Below are positions 29,008-38,946 of a DNA stretch of 64,000 nt, piece after piece. The position numbers were made by a program, and so were the translations under genes. Below the pieces are notes generated by a model. It saw nothing but the letters and a program-made list of their open reading frames with translations, did not search any database and was not told the origin of the DNA. The stretch's first letter is position 1; the number at the start of each line of letters is the position of its first letter. Source of the stretch: Bradyrhizobium sp. CCBAU 53340 (GTDB lineage: Bacteria; Pseudomonadota; Alphaproteobacteria; Rhizobiales; Xanthobacteraceae); NCBI RefSeq assembly GCF_015291645.1, contig NZ_CP030055.1, positions 310,001 to 374,000 of the forward strand. The letters are read 5' to 3'.

Positions 29008-30375
29008 ATGAACATCGCCGGCGTGCGACGGCCCATCATCCCTCTGACCCCGCCGCGCGCGCCGGACAATCTGTCGTTCTTCGGCCGACTTGCGGTGATC
29101 AGGCAGAACATGATCGCCACCTGGGGGCAGCGCGCCTATGAGGAAGAGATCATCCAGGGCCGCTTCCTCCTGCACAAGAGCTTCATCCTGAACCGGCCGG
29201 ACGCGATCCGGCATGTCCTGCTCAACAATTACGAAAACTACACGCGGACGCCGGCCGGCATCCGCATGCTGCGTCCGGTGCTCGGCGAAGGTCTCCTGCT
29301 TGCAGAGGGCCACTCCTGGACATTTCAACGCCGCACGCTGTCGCCCGCGTTCACGCCGCGCGCCACCGCCAACCTCGTCCCTCACATGACCGCGGTGCTC
29401 GACGAGACCATCGCGAAACTGGACGCGCGCACTAACGAGCCGGTCGATCTGCGTGAGGTCATGCAGCGGATGACGCTGGAAATCGCCGGGCGCACGATGT
29501 TTTCGTTTGGCATGGACCGGCACGGCCCGACCCTGCGCAACTTCGTCATGGAATATGGCGAGCGGCTCGGCCGGGCCTACTTCCTCGACATGGTGCTGCC
29601 GGTGTCCTGGCCGACGCCGATGGATCGGGCCCGCGCCCGCTTCCGCACGCGCTGGACCGAATTCGTCGGGATGCTGATTGCCGAGCGGCGCGCGGCGGGC
29701 AAGAAGAATGGCGCGCCGCCGCGCGATCTGTTCGACCTCATGGACGAGGCGCGCGATCCCGAAACGGGCAAGGGGTTTTCGGACGAACAGCTCGTCGACG
29801 AGGTCGCGACCATGATCCTGGCCGGCCATGAGACCACCGCAACCGCGCTGTTCTGGGCGCTCTACCTGCTTGCGCTCGATCCTGATACCCAGGAGGAGGT
29901 CGCCTCCGAGACTCGCGGCGAGCATCTCGACAGCATCGCCGATATCGATCGGCAAAAATTCACACGCGCCGTGATCGACGAGGCCATGCGGCTCTATCCG
30001 CCGGCCTTCCTGATTGCACGGGCCGCACGCGACAAGGACATCGTGGCCGGCGCTGCGGTCAGCAAGGGCGACATCATCATGATCGCGCCCTGGCTGCTGC
30101 ACCGGCACGAGAAGCTGTGGGACCAGCCGAACGCCTTCATCCCAAAACGCTTCATGTCGAAAGAGCCGCCTGACCGTTTCGCTTATCTACCATTCGGCGC
30201 CGGCCCGCGTGTCTGCATCGGCGCGCCGTTTGCACAAGCCGAGTCCGTGTTGGCGCTGGCCCGGCTCATCGGTTCGTTCCGCGTCGAGCTGGCCGATAGG
30301 ATTCCCGTGATCCCGCATGGCGTCGTCACGACCCAGCCGGATCGCTCACCCTTGTTCAGCATCACGCGTCGGTAG
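29008..30375 (+). CDS. Cytochrome P450
   Basis: A 455-residue soluble P450 monooxygenase. The I-helix oxygen-activation motif is AGHETT, the K-helix ExxR is EAMR (in VIDEAMRLYPPAFL), and the haem-binding loop is FGAGPRVCIGAPFA with the axial Cys. The sequence style (NRPDAIRHVLLNNYENYTRTP) is of the fatty-acid or terpenoid hydroxylase type rather than CYP51. No ferredoxin or reductase gene adjoins it, so electron donors must come from elsewhere. Likely co-transcribed with the upstream Tat hydrolase. Substrate unknown. Confidence 0.94.
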   Translation: MNIAGVRRPIIPLTPPRAPDNLSFFGRLAVIRQNMIATWGQRAYEEEIIQGRFLLHKSFILNRPDAIRHVLLNNYENYTRTPAGIRMLRPVLGEGLLLAEGHSWTFQRRTLSPAFTPRATANLVPHMTAVLDETIAKLDARTNEPVDLREVMQRMTLEIAGRTMFSFGMDRHGPTLRNFVMEYGERLGRAYFLDMVLPVSWPTPMDRARARFRTRWTEFVGMLIAERRAAGKKNGAPPRDLFDLMDEARDPETGKGFSDEQLVDEVATMILAGHETTATALFWALYLLALDPDTQEEVASETRGEHLDSIADIDRQKFTRAVIDEAMRLYPPAFLIARAARDKDIVAGAAVSKGDIIMIAPWLLHRHEKLWDQPNAFIPKRFMSKEPPDRFAYLPFGAGPRVCIGAPFAQAESVLALARLIGSFRVELADRIPVIPHGVVTTQPDRSPLFSITRR

Positions 30376-30424
30376 CAGGCGATTGCTGGCCGACGGCGTG
30401 GTCCAACAGAGATAGAGTTATGCC

Positions 30425-31834
30425 ATGAGCGACATCCAGGCTCAGTTTTCCGTTCTGAAGCAGACGGCCGATCCCGTCGTCGTCGAGGCCATCGCCGAGC
30501 TGATCGCCAACGGGCATGATCGCGACCTCAACCGCATCAATGCGCTGGACTTTGCCGATCGTACCGGGCTCGATCAGGAGAAGGTCATTTCCGGATTTCT
30601 GCACGCCTCGCGGCTCGGCCTGTTCGACATGAGCTGGAACGTGCTGTGCCCCGGCTGCGGCGGGGTGCTGGGCGCACATACGACGCTGAAATCGCTGAAG
30701 CACGAGGACTACAATTGCGCGCTTTGTGCCGCCGGATACGAGGCGTCGGTCGATGAGATGGTTGAAGTGGCCTTTACCGTCAGCCCGCGGGTGCGCCGCA
30801 TCGGCGCTCACGATCCCGACACACTGCCGATGTGGGAATATACGCGGCAGATGTTCTGGAGCTCCGGCGTCGACATCAACGAGGAGGCTTTTTCGCGCCT
30901 GATCAACGACGTGACGTTGGAAGCGTTGGAATTGCCATCAGGCGAGAAGGCGATCCTGTCGCTGAACCTGCCCAGCCAGTTCATCATCGTCTTCGAGCCG
31001 GTTACCCATTCCGCCCATTTCCTGGATGTCCGGGGTGATCCGACCAGCGAACGCCAACAGCTCTCGATCATGTTCAACAAGCTGGAGGCGCCGACGGGGA
31101 CCACAGTGATGCGCCCCGGGCCGTTGCGCCTCACACTGGAAAATCAATCGGGCAATCGCGTGTTGCCCTCGGTCTGGATTGCCGCCGACGCGCTGCACGA
31201 GATAATCGGCAAGCGCAAGCCGATCCTGACCGCCAAGAGAATGCTGTCGAACCAGACGTTCCGCGACGTCTTCAAGGCCGACAATCTAAACGTCGATCAG
31301 CGATTGAAGATCACGTCACTGACTTTCCTGTTCACCGACCTCAAGGGTTCGACGGCGCTGTACGAGCGGGTCGGCGACCTCAGCGCGTTTGATCTGGTAC
31401 GCGCGCATTTTCGGGCGATTCTGGAGATCATCGCCGCCGAGAAGGGCGCCGTCGTGAAGACGATCGGCGATGCCGTCATGGCGACCTTCGTCAGGCCCGA
31501 ACATGCGATTACTGCGGGGCTGCGCATGCGCGCGGCCATGGATGATCTGAACAAGCAGCGCGGCGCCAACGATCTCGTTCTCAAGATCGGCATTCACGAA
31601 GGGCCGTGCCTCGCGGTGATGCTCAACGAGCGGCAGGATTATTTCGGCCAGACCGTCAACATCGCCGCGCGCGTGCAAAGCCTGTCGACCGCGCAGGAGA
31701 TTCACATCACCGGCCCGGTGCTGGACGCGCCAGCGGTTGCCGAGATCCTGCGGGGGCGCGAGATCAGGCCGATCCAGAAGCAGGCGGCGCTCCGCGGCAT
31801 CGCCGACAAGATGGTGGTGTACGAGATACCGTGA
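30425..31834 (+). CDS. Class III adenylate/guanylate cyclase with N-terminal Zn-ribbon-like and DUF5939-type region
   Basis: A 469-residue protein. Residues 1-70 are helical; a Cys4 cluster CPGCGG (about 76-81) and CALC (about 100-103) suggests a zinc ribbon; 130-290 is a beta-rich region of the DUF5939 type. The C-terminal 300-469 is a class III cyclase with LFTDLKGSTALYE and KTIGDAVMATF (metal Asp residues and substrate Lys) and DYFGQTVNIAARVQ (substrate Asp, catalytic Asn and Arg). It is predicted to be active on ATP. It starts 49 bp after the P450 gene and may share its transcript. No membrane segment is seen, so it is cytoplasmic. Confidence 0.88.
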   Translation: MSDIQAQFSVLKQTADPVVVEAIAELIANGHDRDLNRINALDFADRTGLDQEKVISGFLHASRLGLFDMSWNVLCPGCGGVLGAHTTLKSLKHEDYNCALCAAGYEASVDEMVEVAFTVSPRVRRIGAHDPDTLPMWEYTRQMFWSSGVDINEEAFSRLINDVTLEALELPSGEKAILSLNLPSQFIIVFEPVTHSAHFLDVRGDPTSERQQLSIMFNKLEAPTGTTVMRPGPLRLTLENQSGNRVLPSVWIAADALHEIIGKRKPILTAKRMLSNQTFRDVFKADNLNVDQRLKITSLTFLFTDLKGSTALYERVGDLSAFDLVRAHFRAILEIIAAEKGAVVKTIGDAVMATFVRPEHAITAGLRMRAAMDDLNKQRGANDLVLKIGIHEGPCLAVMLNERQDYFGQTVNIAARVQSLSTAQEIHITGPVLDAPAVAEILRGREIRPIQKQAALRGIADKMVVYEIP

Positions 31835-31860
31835 GGGACGGGGGCGATCGCCACAGACTC

Positions 31861-31940
31861 CGTCATCGCGAGCGCAGCGAAGCAATCCAGGATCTTTCCG
31901 CGGTGACAGTCAGGATTGCTTCGCTGCGCTCGCAATGACG
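31861..31940. repeat. Palindromic intergenic repeat, family B (copy 1 of 4)
   Basis: CGTCATCGCGAGCGCAGCGA at the left and TCGCTGCGCTCGCAATGACG at the right form long inverted arms around AGCAATCCAG. The same element recurs at 42054, 52336 and 55430. It lies just after the cyclase gene and may end transcription or be a mobile palindromic element. Confidence 0.9.
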
Positions 31941-32092
31941 ATTTGGGGGGCCAAGCCCGGCCACGACGGAGAGATTGCCGAAACGTAATGCGGCGCGCGG
32001 AACTGACGCACGTTGCGCCGGTTGAGTTTCCCGCTCATATAATGCTGGTACCGCCGCGCTCCTTGCGGCGTCATCGATTTCGGTAGGACCTT

Positions 32093-32581
32093 ATGCTCGA
32101 CGGCCTGCGCCAATTCATCGCCGACATTGTTGCTCCCCAAGCCCAGGACCGCACCTTCGGCGACAGCGATTACCGGCTGGCGGCGACCGCGCTGCTGATC
32201 CACGTGGTCTCGCTGGACGGTCAGCCGACGCAGGCCGAGCAACGCAAGCTGCACAGCCTGATCGAAAGCCATTTCAAGCTCGATCGGGGCACGGCCGACC
32301 GGCTGATCGCGGATGCAACGCAGGTCGAGGGCGAGGCGGTCGACCTCTATCACTTCACCAGCGTCATCATGCGCTCGCTCGATGAAGAGGGCCGCAAGCG
32401 CATCGTCCAGATGATGTGGGAGCTGGTCTATGCCGATGGCCAGGTCACCGAGTTCGAGGACAATGTCGTCTGGCGTGCCTCCGATCTCCTCGGGATTTCC
32501 CAACGCGACCGCATCGATCTCAAACACGCTGTGGCGGACCGCGCCGGGGCAGAAGTCAGGGACAGCGCTGTCGGCGGCTGA
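32093..32581 (+). CDS. TerB-family protein (COG4103-like)
   Basis: A 162-residue all-helical TerB-domain protein. Typical features are DYRLAATALLIHVVSLDG (about 24-41), an acidic metal-binding-like region, and MMWELVYADGQVTEFEDNVVWRASDLLGI (about 105-133). TerB domains are linked to tellurite resistance in name, but free-standing alphaproteobacterial members have no tested role. No other ter genes are near. It is monocistronic between two non-coding gaps. Confidence 0.85.
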   Translation: MLDGLRQFIADIVAPQAQDRTFGDSDYRLAATALLIHVVSLDGQPTQAEQRKLHSLIESHFKLDRGTADRLIADATQVEGEAVDLYHFTSVIMRSLDEEGRKRIVQMMWELVYADGQVTEFEDNVVWRASDLLGISQRDRIDLKHAVADRAGAEVRDSAVGG

Positions 32582-32811
32582 ACCATCGTCACGGCGGTAT
32601 GATCGCCGGTTGTACCAACCACATGACGAAACTTTAATGTAGCGCTCACACGCGTCGGTTCCGGATTCCCCTGAGATTCCGCGGTTTTTTCCGCTTTCCT
32701 GCTGCCCGCTCAGGCCCCCATGCCGCCGGTGCCGCTTGCTTGTCGCGCGCGGCCTATGCTCAGTTCCGCTAATTACGGGGCCAAAAAACTTCGATTCAAG
32801 AGACTGCAATT

Positions 32812-33591
32812 GTGACTGAGCGGGTAACGTTGATCACCGGAGCCTCGGCGGGCATTGGCGCGGAGCTGGCGCGTGTGTTTGCCGCAAATGGACACCGTTT
32901 GGCGTTGACCGCGCGGCGTGCCGACCGGCTCAAGGCGCTCGCGAATGAGCTCGCCACGACATGCGGTAAGAAGCCGATCGTGATCGCCTGCGATCTTCAG
33001 CAGGCCGATGCCGGCGAACGGATCGCCGCCGCGCTCGCCGCCGAAGAGGTCGAGCTCGACAATCTCGTCAACAATGCCGGCTTCGGGGTGTTTGGCGACG
33101 CCATCGAGCGCGACCGCGACGAGCAGGTCGGCATCGTCGACGTCAACGTCCGGGCGCTGACCGATCTGTCGCTGCGCTTTGCCGATCAACTCATCAGGAA
33201 CAAGGGCGGCCTTCTCAATGTCGGCTCAGTCGCGGGCTTCCTGCCGGGTCCCGGCATGGCGGTCTATTACGCGTCCAAGGCCTATGTGATTTCGTTCACG
33301 GAGGCGTTGCGCGCGGAGCTCGCGCCACGTGGTGTTCGCGTCACCGTGCTGTGTCCGGGGCCGGTGCCGACCGAATTCCAGGGACGGGCTGGTGTTGGCT
33401 CCGGGCATGATACGGCCATGCTCAACGTCTCGGCCGCCGACGTTGCACGGCAGGCCTATCGTGGCCTGATGGCGAACAAACGGGCAGTGCTGCCGGGATT
33501 CGGCATCAAGATTGTGCCGTTCGCGCTGCGCTTCTTCCCGCGCGGTTTCATCCTGTCCGCCACCAGCCGGTTCCAGCGGCAGCGGCACTGA
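32812..33591 (+). CDS. Short-chain dehydrogenase/reductase
   Basis: A 259-residue classical SDR beginning at a GTG (32812). It has TGASAGIGAELA for NAD(P) binding, NNAGFG (about 84-89), the catalytic Ser in NVGSVAGFLPGPG, and the YYASKAY active-site Tyr-x3-Lys. Substrate unknown; the sequence resembles DltE/YqjQ-type SDRs. Upstream is a 230-bp non-coding stretch with no obvious element. Confidence 0.9.
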   Translation: MTERVTLITGASAGIGAELARVFAANGHRLALTARRADRLKALANELATTCGKKPIVIACDLQQADAGERIAAALAAEEVELDNLVNNAGFGVFGDAIERDRDEQVGIVDVNVRALTDLSLRFADQLIRNKGGLLNVGSVAGFLPGPGMAVYYASKAYVISFTEALRAELAPRGVRVTVLCPGPVPTEFQGRAGVGSGHDTAMLNVSAADVARQAYRGLMANKRAVLPGFGIKIVPFALRFFPRGFILSATSRFQRQRH

Positions 33592-33721
33592 AGAAAATCT
33601 GCAGCACCCGTAGTGGCCCGGAGCTTGCTTCAGTATCGGGGCTTGTGTGCGCAAACTCACACGATGTTAACCATCGCTTAGCTATGCTGGCGGCTTGAAC
33701 CGATAGCACTCGCAAAAGGCC

Positions 33722-34516
33722 ATGTCGTTTCGGACGAACAGGTTTGGTGGCGCAGAATTGGTGCCCTTCCCCAGAAGGACGCCGAGCGCGCCCGCCTCCG
33801 AATCCCTTCTGCCGGTTCTGATCATCCTGCACCAGGAATCCTCCACGCCCGGCCGTGTTGGCAATGCGCTGCGCGCGCTTGGCCATCGTCTCGACATCCG
33901 CAGGCCGCGCTTCGGCGATCTCCTGCCCGATACGCTCGACCGGCATGCCGGCGCCGTGATCTTCGGCGGTCCGATGAGCGCCAATGATCCGGACGATTAC
34001 ATCCGCCGCGAGATCGACTGGATCGAGATTCCGCTTCGCGAGCAGCGGCCGTTCCTCGGCATTTGCCTCGGGGCGCAGATGCTGGCGATGCAGCTCGGCG
34101 CGCGTGTCGCGCCGCATCGGGAGGCGCTGACCCAGATCGGCTATTATCCGATTCGCCCGACTGCGGCGGGCCACGCGCTCTGTCCGGACTGGCCGGCGCG
34201 GGTCTATCACTGGCATCGCGAAGGGTTTGAGTTGCCGCGAGGTGCCGAACTGCTGGCGGAAGGCGATGATTTTCCGAACCAGGCGTTTCGGACAGGCAAT
34301 GCCTTCGGCGTGCAGTTTCATCCTGACGTGACTTACGCGATGATGCATTGCTGGACCACGCGCGGCTATGACGGGCTGAGCGCGCCCGGTGCGCGGCAGC
34401 GGCATCATCATTTCGCGGACCGCGCCGTCTACGACGCTGCGGAACGCGCCTGGCTCGATCACTTCATCGACGGCTGGCTGGCGCGCCGGCCGGTGCTGGC
34501 GCAAGCCGCCGAATAA
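33722..34516 (+). CDS. Class I glutamine amidotransferase-like protein (GMP synthase-like)
   Basis: A 264-residue stand-alone class I glutamine amidotransferase domain. GICLGAQML carries the nucleophilic Cys and VQFHPDVTYAMM the His; FGGPMSANDPDDYI is the usual neighbour segment. Proteins of this COG0518 group are often degradative (gamma-glutamyl hydrolase-like) or lack an assigned partner. No synthetase gene is adjacent. The enoyl-CoA hydratase gene follows after 94 bp. Function beyond the hydrolase class is not inferable. Confidence 0.88.
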   Translation: MSFRTNRFGGAELVPFPRRTPSAPASESLLPVLIILHQESSTPGRVGNALRALGHRLDIRRPRFGDLLPDTLDRHAGAVIFGGPMSANDPDDYIRREIDWIEIPLREQRPFLGICLGAQMLAMQLGARVAPHREALTQIGYYPIRPTAAGHALCPDWPARVYHWHREGFELPRGAELLAEGDDFPNQAFRTGNAFGVQFHPDVTYAMMHCWTTRGYDGLSAPGARQRHHHFADRAVYDAAERAWLDHFIDGWLARRPVLAQAAE

Positions 34517-34610
34517 TCGCGTCTCCACGCAAGCCCTCATCCCTGACTATGCTAGGCTCACTGCCAACGAGCGCGCACGAACGCGTGCCGGCCGACAAAG
34601 GGAGAGCGCG

Positions 34611-35423
34611 ATGGCCTATGAACACATCCTCTATGAGGTGAGCGACAAGATCGCGACCATCACGCTTAACCGCCCCGACCGCATGAATGCGTGGACGCCG
34701 ACCATGGAGCGCGACGTGCGCCACGCGATGGAAACCTCAAACGCTGACGACAATGTTCGCGTCATCGTGCTGACCGGCGCGGGCCGGGCGTTCTGTGCCG
34801 GCGCCGACATGGACGCGCTGAAGGGGCTCGATCCCGACGACGTCAGGCGCGCCTCGAACCTGCCGCCTTTCGACATGAACCGCCGGCCGGACTGGCAGAC
34901 GCGCTACGGCTTCTATCCATCGATCGGAAAGCCGGTCATCGCCATGCTCAACGGCGCAACCGCCGGTATCGGCCTCGTCCATGCGCTTTATTGCGATCTG
35001 CGCTTTGCCGCCGACAACACCGTGTTCACGACGGCCTTCGCGCGGCGCGGCCTGATTGCCGAGCACGGCATCAGCTGGATGCTGCCGCGCATCGTCGGCC
35101 ACGCCAACGCGATGGATCTGTTGCTGTCGGCGCGGCGCGTGGGAAGCGAGGAGGCGCTGCGAATCGGGCTGGTGAACCGGCTGTGTCCGCCCGAGAGGCT
35201 GCGCGAGGAAACCTACGCCTATGCGCGCGACCTTGCAGATTTCGTCTCGCCGAGCGCGATGGCCGTGATCAAGCGGCAACTCTACGAGGTGCCGTTCCAG
35301 ACCCTGGCCGAGGCGACCATCGAGGCGAACAGGGAGATGATGGTGGCGCTGAACGGCAGCGATTTCCGCGAGGGGGTTGCGAGCTTCATGGAGAAGCGGG
35401 CGCCACGGTTTACGGGAAAGTAG
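34611..35423 (+). CDS. Enoyl-CoA hydratase/isomerase family protein
   Basis: A 270-residue crotonase-fold protein. The oxyanion-hole segments are [13 protein letters not shown] (about 59-71) and [22 protein letters not shown] (about 114-136); the C-terminal helix has [22 protein letters not shown]-type start is preceded by GGGAGAG upstream of the ATG at 34611. The first catalytic Glu of true hydratases is not obvious (GATAGIG, then [14 protein letters not shown] with a Glu), so whether it hydrates or isomerises is open. Confidence 0.88.
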   Translation: MAYEHILYEVSDKIATITLNRPDRMNAWTPTMERDVRHAMETSNADDNVRVIVLTGAGRAFCAGADMDALKGLDPDDVRRASNLPPFDMNRRPDWQTRYGFYPSIGKPVIAMLNGATAGIGLVHALYCDLRFAADNTVFTTAFARRGLIAEHGISWMLPRIVGHANAMDLLLSARRVGSEEALRIGLVNRLCPPERLREETYAYARDLADFVSPSAMAVIKRQLYEVPFQTLAEATIEANREMMVALNGSDFREGVASFMEKRAPRFTGK

Positions 35424-35475
35424 GGGGAATTCGTGGGACGATAAGTCCGTCTTCGCCCTGCGGGCTTCGCCGGAC

Positions 35476-35537
35476 ACCACGCTTCGCCCTTCGGGCTCCG
35501 TCGTGGCTGCGCCACGCGTAGCCCGGAGGGCGAAGCG

Positions 35538-35541
<4 letters not shown>
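35476..35541. repeat. Long inverted repeat overlapping the 3' end of tRNA-Ala
   Basis: Arms 35476-35497 and 35520-35541 are complementary at 21 of 22 positions (ACCACGCTTCGCCCTTCGGG and its partner). The right arm includes the complement of the tRNA's encoded ACCA (35538-35541), so the hairpin starts in the tRNA 3' end on the minus strand. No T-run follows. Confidence 0.85.
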
Positions 35542-35613
<72 letters not shown>

Positions 35614-35798
35614 TTTGCTGGCCGCTCTGGTAAACGCGGCCGACAACCGGGCGCCATTTAAGTCCCCGCCAAGGTCAAGTCAAGGACGGGTGTAAGGGGG
35701 TTTTAGCCGTCCCCGGTACCGACTTCCCTTGTTTGGGCCGGGGGGAACCGATATCTAGCGAAGCCTGTACGCAGGTCCACGGGAGACGAGCCGAATCC

Positions 35799-36089
35799 AT
35801 GAAGCCTATCGTCTTTGTGCTGATTCAAATTATCAGCCTTTACAGATATATACTGATCGTTGCGGCGATCTTCTCGTGGTTGATTGCGTTCAACGTCGTC
35901 AATACGCGCAACCAATTTGTCGCGGCGGTAGCTGAATTTCTGTATCGCATAACCGAGCCGGTCCTGGCTCCGATCCGGCGACGCCTGCCCTCTTTTGGTG
36001 GTTTGGACATCTCGCCGATCATCGTCTTCTTCCTGCTGCTGCTGATCGAATTGTACCTGGAAGGATACGTCCTACCCTACGTTCCATAG
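35799..36089 (+). CDS. YggT family membrane protein
   Basis: A 96-residue protein with two membrane hairpins: helices at about 5-30 (VLIQIISLYRYILIVAAIFS) and 70-92 (SPIIVFFLLLLIELYL), with the conserved RITEPVLAPIRRRLPSFGGLDISPI between them. This is the YggT/YlmG family, implicated in membrane or division-related processes and osmotic tolerance. It precedes yggU and folD on the same strand with only short gaps, forming a three-gene run. Confidence 0.92.
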   Translation: MKPIVFVLIQIISLYRYILIVAAIFSWLIAFNVVNTRNQFVAAVAEFLYRITEPVLAPIRRRLPSFGGLDISPIIVFFLLLLIELYLEGYVLPYVP

Positions 36090-36095
36090 GGGCAT

Positions 36096-36431
36096 ATGGA
36101 ACCTTTGCTGGAACCTTGGCGCACCTCCACCACGGGCATCAGCATCGCGTTGCGGGTGACGCCGCGTGGCGGCCGTGACGGTGTCGACGGGATCGAGCAA
36201 CTCTCCGACGGCCGCAGCGTGCTCAAGGTGCGCGTGCGGGCCGTCGCTGATGGCGGCGAAGCCAATCGTGCGGTGCTGGCGCTGCTGGCGAAATCGCTCC
36301 GCGTACCCAAGGCCAGCGTCAGCCTGCTGTCGGGGACGACGTCGCGGCTGAAGCAGGTTGCGATCGAGGGCGATCCGGCACGGCTTATTGAGGCGTTGCG
36401 CGAGCTCGCATCAGGCAAATCGAAGGACTAG
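36096..36431 (+). CDS. DUF167/YggU family protein
   Basis: A 111-residue member of the DUF167 (YggU/UPF0235) family: VTPRGGRDGVDGI near the start, VRAVADGGEANRAVLALLAKSL in the middle, and VSLLSGTTSRLKQVAIEG. yggT-yggU pairing is a widespread gene order. Gap to yggT is 6 bp and to folD 9 bp. Function unknown. Confidence 0.92.
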   Translation: MEPLLEPWRTSTTGISIALRVTPRGGRDGVDGIEQLSDGRSVLKVRVRAVADGGEANRAVLALLAKSLRVPKASVSLLSGTTSRLKQVAIEGDPARLIEALRELASGKSKD

Positions 36432-36440
36432 GGAACTGAC

Positions 36441-37325
36441 ATGACGGCCAAGATCATCGACGGAAAAGTCATCGCCGCGGACCTGCGCGCCCGCGTTGCC
36501 GAGGAGGTCACCCGCGTCAAGCGCGACCACAATCTGGTGCCTGGCCTTGCCGTGGTTCTGGTCGGTCATGATCCCGCCAGCGAGGTCTATGTCCGCTCGA
36601 AGCATAAGCAGACCCAGGCCGCCGGCATGGCGTCGTTCGAGCACAAGCTGCCCGCGGACGTCTCGCAAGCGGATCTGCTGGCACTCGTTGCAAAGCTCAA
36701 CCGCGATCCCGCGGTGCACGGCATCCTCGTGCAACTGCCGCTACCCAAGGGCCTGGACACCGAAGCCGTGATCAATGCCATCGATCCCGCCAAGGATGTC
36801 GACGGCCTGCATCCGAACAATGCCGGGCGGCTTGCCGGCGGCTTCCAGGCGCTGTCGCCCTGCACGCCGCTCGGCTGCATCATTCTGACCAAGAGCGTGC
36901 ATGCTTCGCTCGAAGGCATGAATGCCATCGTGATCGGCCGCTCCAATCTGGTCGGCCGTCCCTTGGTGCAATTGCTGTTGAACGAGAACGCCACGGTGAC
37001 GATCGCGCATTCGCGCTCGCGCGACCTGCCCGCGCTCGTGAAGCAGGCCGACCTCGTCTATGCCGCGGTCGGCCGGCCCGAGATGGTGCGTGGCGACTGG
37101 CTGAAGCCGGGTGCGACCGTGATTGACGTCGGCATCAACCGCATTCCGCAGGACGACGGCAAGACCCGCCTCGTCGGCGATGTCGCCTATCAGGAAGCGC
37201 TTGGCGTTGCCGGTGCGGTGACGCCGGTGCCTGGTGGCGTCGGCCAGATGACCGTCGCCTGCCTGCTGGTGAACACGCTGCGTGCGGCTTGCGCGATCGC
37301 AGGCCTGCCGAAGCCGGCGGTGTAG
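36441..37325 (+). CDS. folD: Bifunctional methylenetetrahydrofolate dehydrogenase/cyclohydrolase
   Basis: A 294-residue FolD, interconverting methylene-, methenyl- and 10-formyl-tetrahydrofolate in one-carbon metabolism. Signatures are [16 protein letters not shown] (catalytic Lys), [20 protein letters not shown] for NADP binding, and [12 protein letters not shown]. Length is typical. It ends the yggT-yggU-folD run and is followed by a family A repeat. Confidence 0.97.
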   Translation: MTAKIIDGKVIAADLRARVAEEVTRVKRDHNLVPGLAVVLVGHDPASEVYVRSKHKQTQAAGMASFEHKLPADVSQADLLALVAKLNRDPAVHGILVQLPLPKGLDTEAVINAIDPAKDVDGLHPNNAGRLAGGFQALSPCTPLGCIILTKSVHASLEGMNAIVIGRSNLVGRPLVQLLLNENATVTIAHSRSRDLPALVKQADLVYAAVGRPEMVRGDWLKPGATVIDVGINRIPQDDGKTRLVGDVAYQEALGVAGAVTPVPGGVGQMTVACLLVNTLRAACAIAGLPKPAV

Positions 37326-37334
37326 TCAAACCCT

Positions 37335-37430
37335 CGTGCCCCGGACGCAGCGCAGCGCTTTAGCGGTGCGCAGCTGAGCCGGGGCCCAGTGGTGGCATGG
37401 GTCCCAGCTCTGCGTCGCGTCCGGGACACC
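37335..37430. repeat. Palindromic intergenic repeat, family A (copy 2 of 4)
   Basis: A shorter copy: left end CGTGCCCCGGACGCAGCGCA, centre GAGCCGGGGCCCAG, right end TGCGTCGCGTCCGGGACACC. It fills the whole gap between the convergent folD and ppa genes and may serve as a terminator for both. Confidence 0.85.
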
Positions 37431-37436
37431 GATAAC

Positions 37437-37973
37437 TCAGCCCTTCTTTTTCTTCTCGCGCTCGATGCCCTCGAGGATCAGCTTCTGCGCTTCCTCGGGG
37501 CCGCCCCAGCGCGTGATCTTCACCCACTTGCCCTTCTCGAGATCCTTGTAGTGCTCGAAGAAGTGCTGGATCTGCTGCAGCGTGATCTCAGGCAGGTCGG
37601 AATACGACTTCACCTTGTCGTAGCGCTGCGTCAGTTTCGACGACGGCACCGCCAGAATCTTCTCGTCGCCGCCGGCCTCGTCTTCCATGAACAGTACGCC
37701 GACCGGGCGCACGCTCATGACGGCGCCGGGAATGATGGCGCGGGTGTTGACGATCAGCACGTCGCAGGGATCGCCGTCATCGGACAGCGTGTGCGGGATG
37801 AAGCCGTAGTTACCGGGGTAACGCATCGGCGTGTAGAGGAAGCGGTCGACCACCAGCGTGCCGGCTTCCTTGTCCATCTCGTATTTGATCGGCTCGCCGC
37901 CCACGGGGACTTCGATGATGACGTTGACGTCGTGGGGTACGTTTTTTCCGATCGAGACCGCATCGATACGCAT
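37437..37973 (-). CDS. ppa: Inorganic pyrophosphatase
   Basis: A 178-residue family I soluble pyrophosphatase. Metal-binding and active-site segments are [40 protein letters not shown] (the signature Asp cluster) and [20 protein letters not shown]. It removes PPi formed by biosynthesis, including by the ATP sulfurylase encoded in this window. It converges on folD, with a repeat between them. Confidence 0.97.
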   Translation of the reverse strand: MRIDAVSIGKNVPHDVNVIIEVPVGGEPIKYEMDKEAGTLVVDRFLYTPMRYPGNYGFIPHTLSDDGDPCDVLIVNTRAIIPGAVMSVRPVGVLFMEDEAGGDEKILAVPSSKLTQRYDKVKSYSDLPEITLQQIQHFFEHYKDLEKGKWVKITRWGGPEEAQKLILEGIEREKKKKG

Positions 37974-38170
37974 TCAGAAGGCTCCGTTGTTGCCGAGGTT
38001 AAATCGCGCCCGGCAGCGATTTTGGCGCTGTCATACGCGGGCTTGGCCCGCCGATCCATGGTGTTTTTGTGAAAAAATGAATCCAACGATCACCGGCCCA
38101 AAATGCGGGCGGTATCGACGGATGGGATTTGCTGCCGACTAAAGTTTCAGCAGCTGAATAGATCCGAACC

Positions 38171-38680
38171 CTAGTTGGTCCAGGCGAAGGCAACCTTGTC
38201 GAGCGATTTCGGTCCGAACCGCTCCGAGGAGCGCGCCACCATGCGGCCGCCGAGGGCGCGGTAGAACTCGGTCGCCGGATCGTTGTCCGAAAGCGCCCAC
38301 ACCACCATGCTCTTGAGATTGCTCTGCATGAGATCACGGCGGGCCGCGGCGAACAGGCGCCGGCCGAAGCCGAGGCCCTGAAATTCAGGGCGCAGATACA
38401 GCTCGTAGATCTCGCCGTCGAAGTGCAGGCTGCGGGCGCGGTTGCGGCCGTAATTGGCGTAGCCCGCGATCTTGTCGCCGAACACGAGCACACTGACGCG
38501 GCTGCCCTTGCGGATCGCGCTGTCCCACCATTGCGGACCGCGGCGGTTGATCAGCTTCTCCAGCTCGGCGCCGGGAATGATGCCCTGATAGGCCGAGCGC
38601 CAGGCTTCGTCATGGGTGGACGCCACCGCAGTTGCATCTGCAGCTTTGGCCGGCCGGACCTCGATCAGGGTTGTGCTCAT
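38171..38680 (-). CDS. GNAT-family N-acetyltransferase
   Basis: A 169-residue GNAT-fold protein. It begins TLIEVRPAKAADATAVASTHDEAW and carries the acetyl-CoA loop LYLRPEFQGLGFGRRLFAAA (motif A, Q/RxxGxG/A) and NDPATEFYRALGGRMV near the end. The ATG at 38680 is preferred over a start 12 codons upstream. Substrate unknown. It is monocistronic, about 200 bp upstream of ppa on the same strand. Confidence 0.9.
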   Translation of the reverse strand: MSTTLIEVRPAKAADATAVASTHDEAWRSAYQGIIPGAELEKLINRRGPQWWDSAIRKGSRVSVLVFGDKIAGYANYGRNRARSLHFDGEIYELYLRPEFQGLGFGRRLFAAARRDLMQSNLKSMVVWALSDNDPATEFYRALGGRMVARSSERFGPKSLDKVAFAWTN

Positions 38681-38946
38681 GGACGCGATCAAACCAAGTC
38701 GCCGCCCTGGCGGCAAGACCTATCGTTAATTATCGGTTAACCTGTGGACTTTCTGCATCAGTATTTTGACCATGTTGTACCGAAAGAAGACAAGTGGCCA
38801 GTTCGAACGGCACCGGCGTGCCGTACATCAGTGCAAAACTGCTTTGCGACAACCAATGAACCGCAATGGCAGCGCAGAAAGTCCGCCCCAAATGATTCGT
38901 TCCTACTAATGTGGACATCGCTGTCCGTGCACGCCTTCGGCAATTC

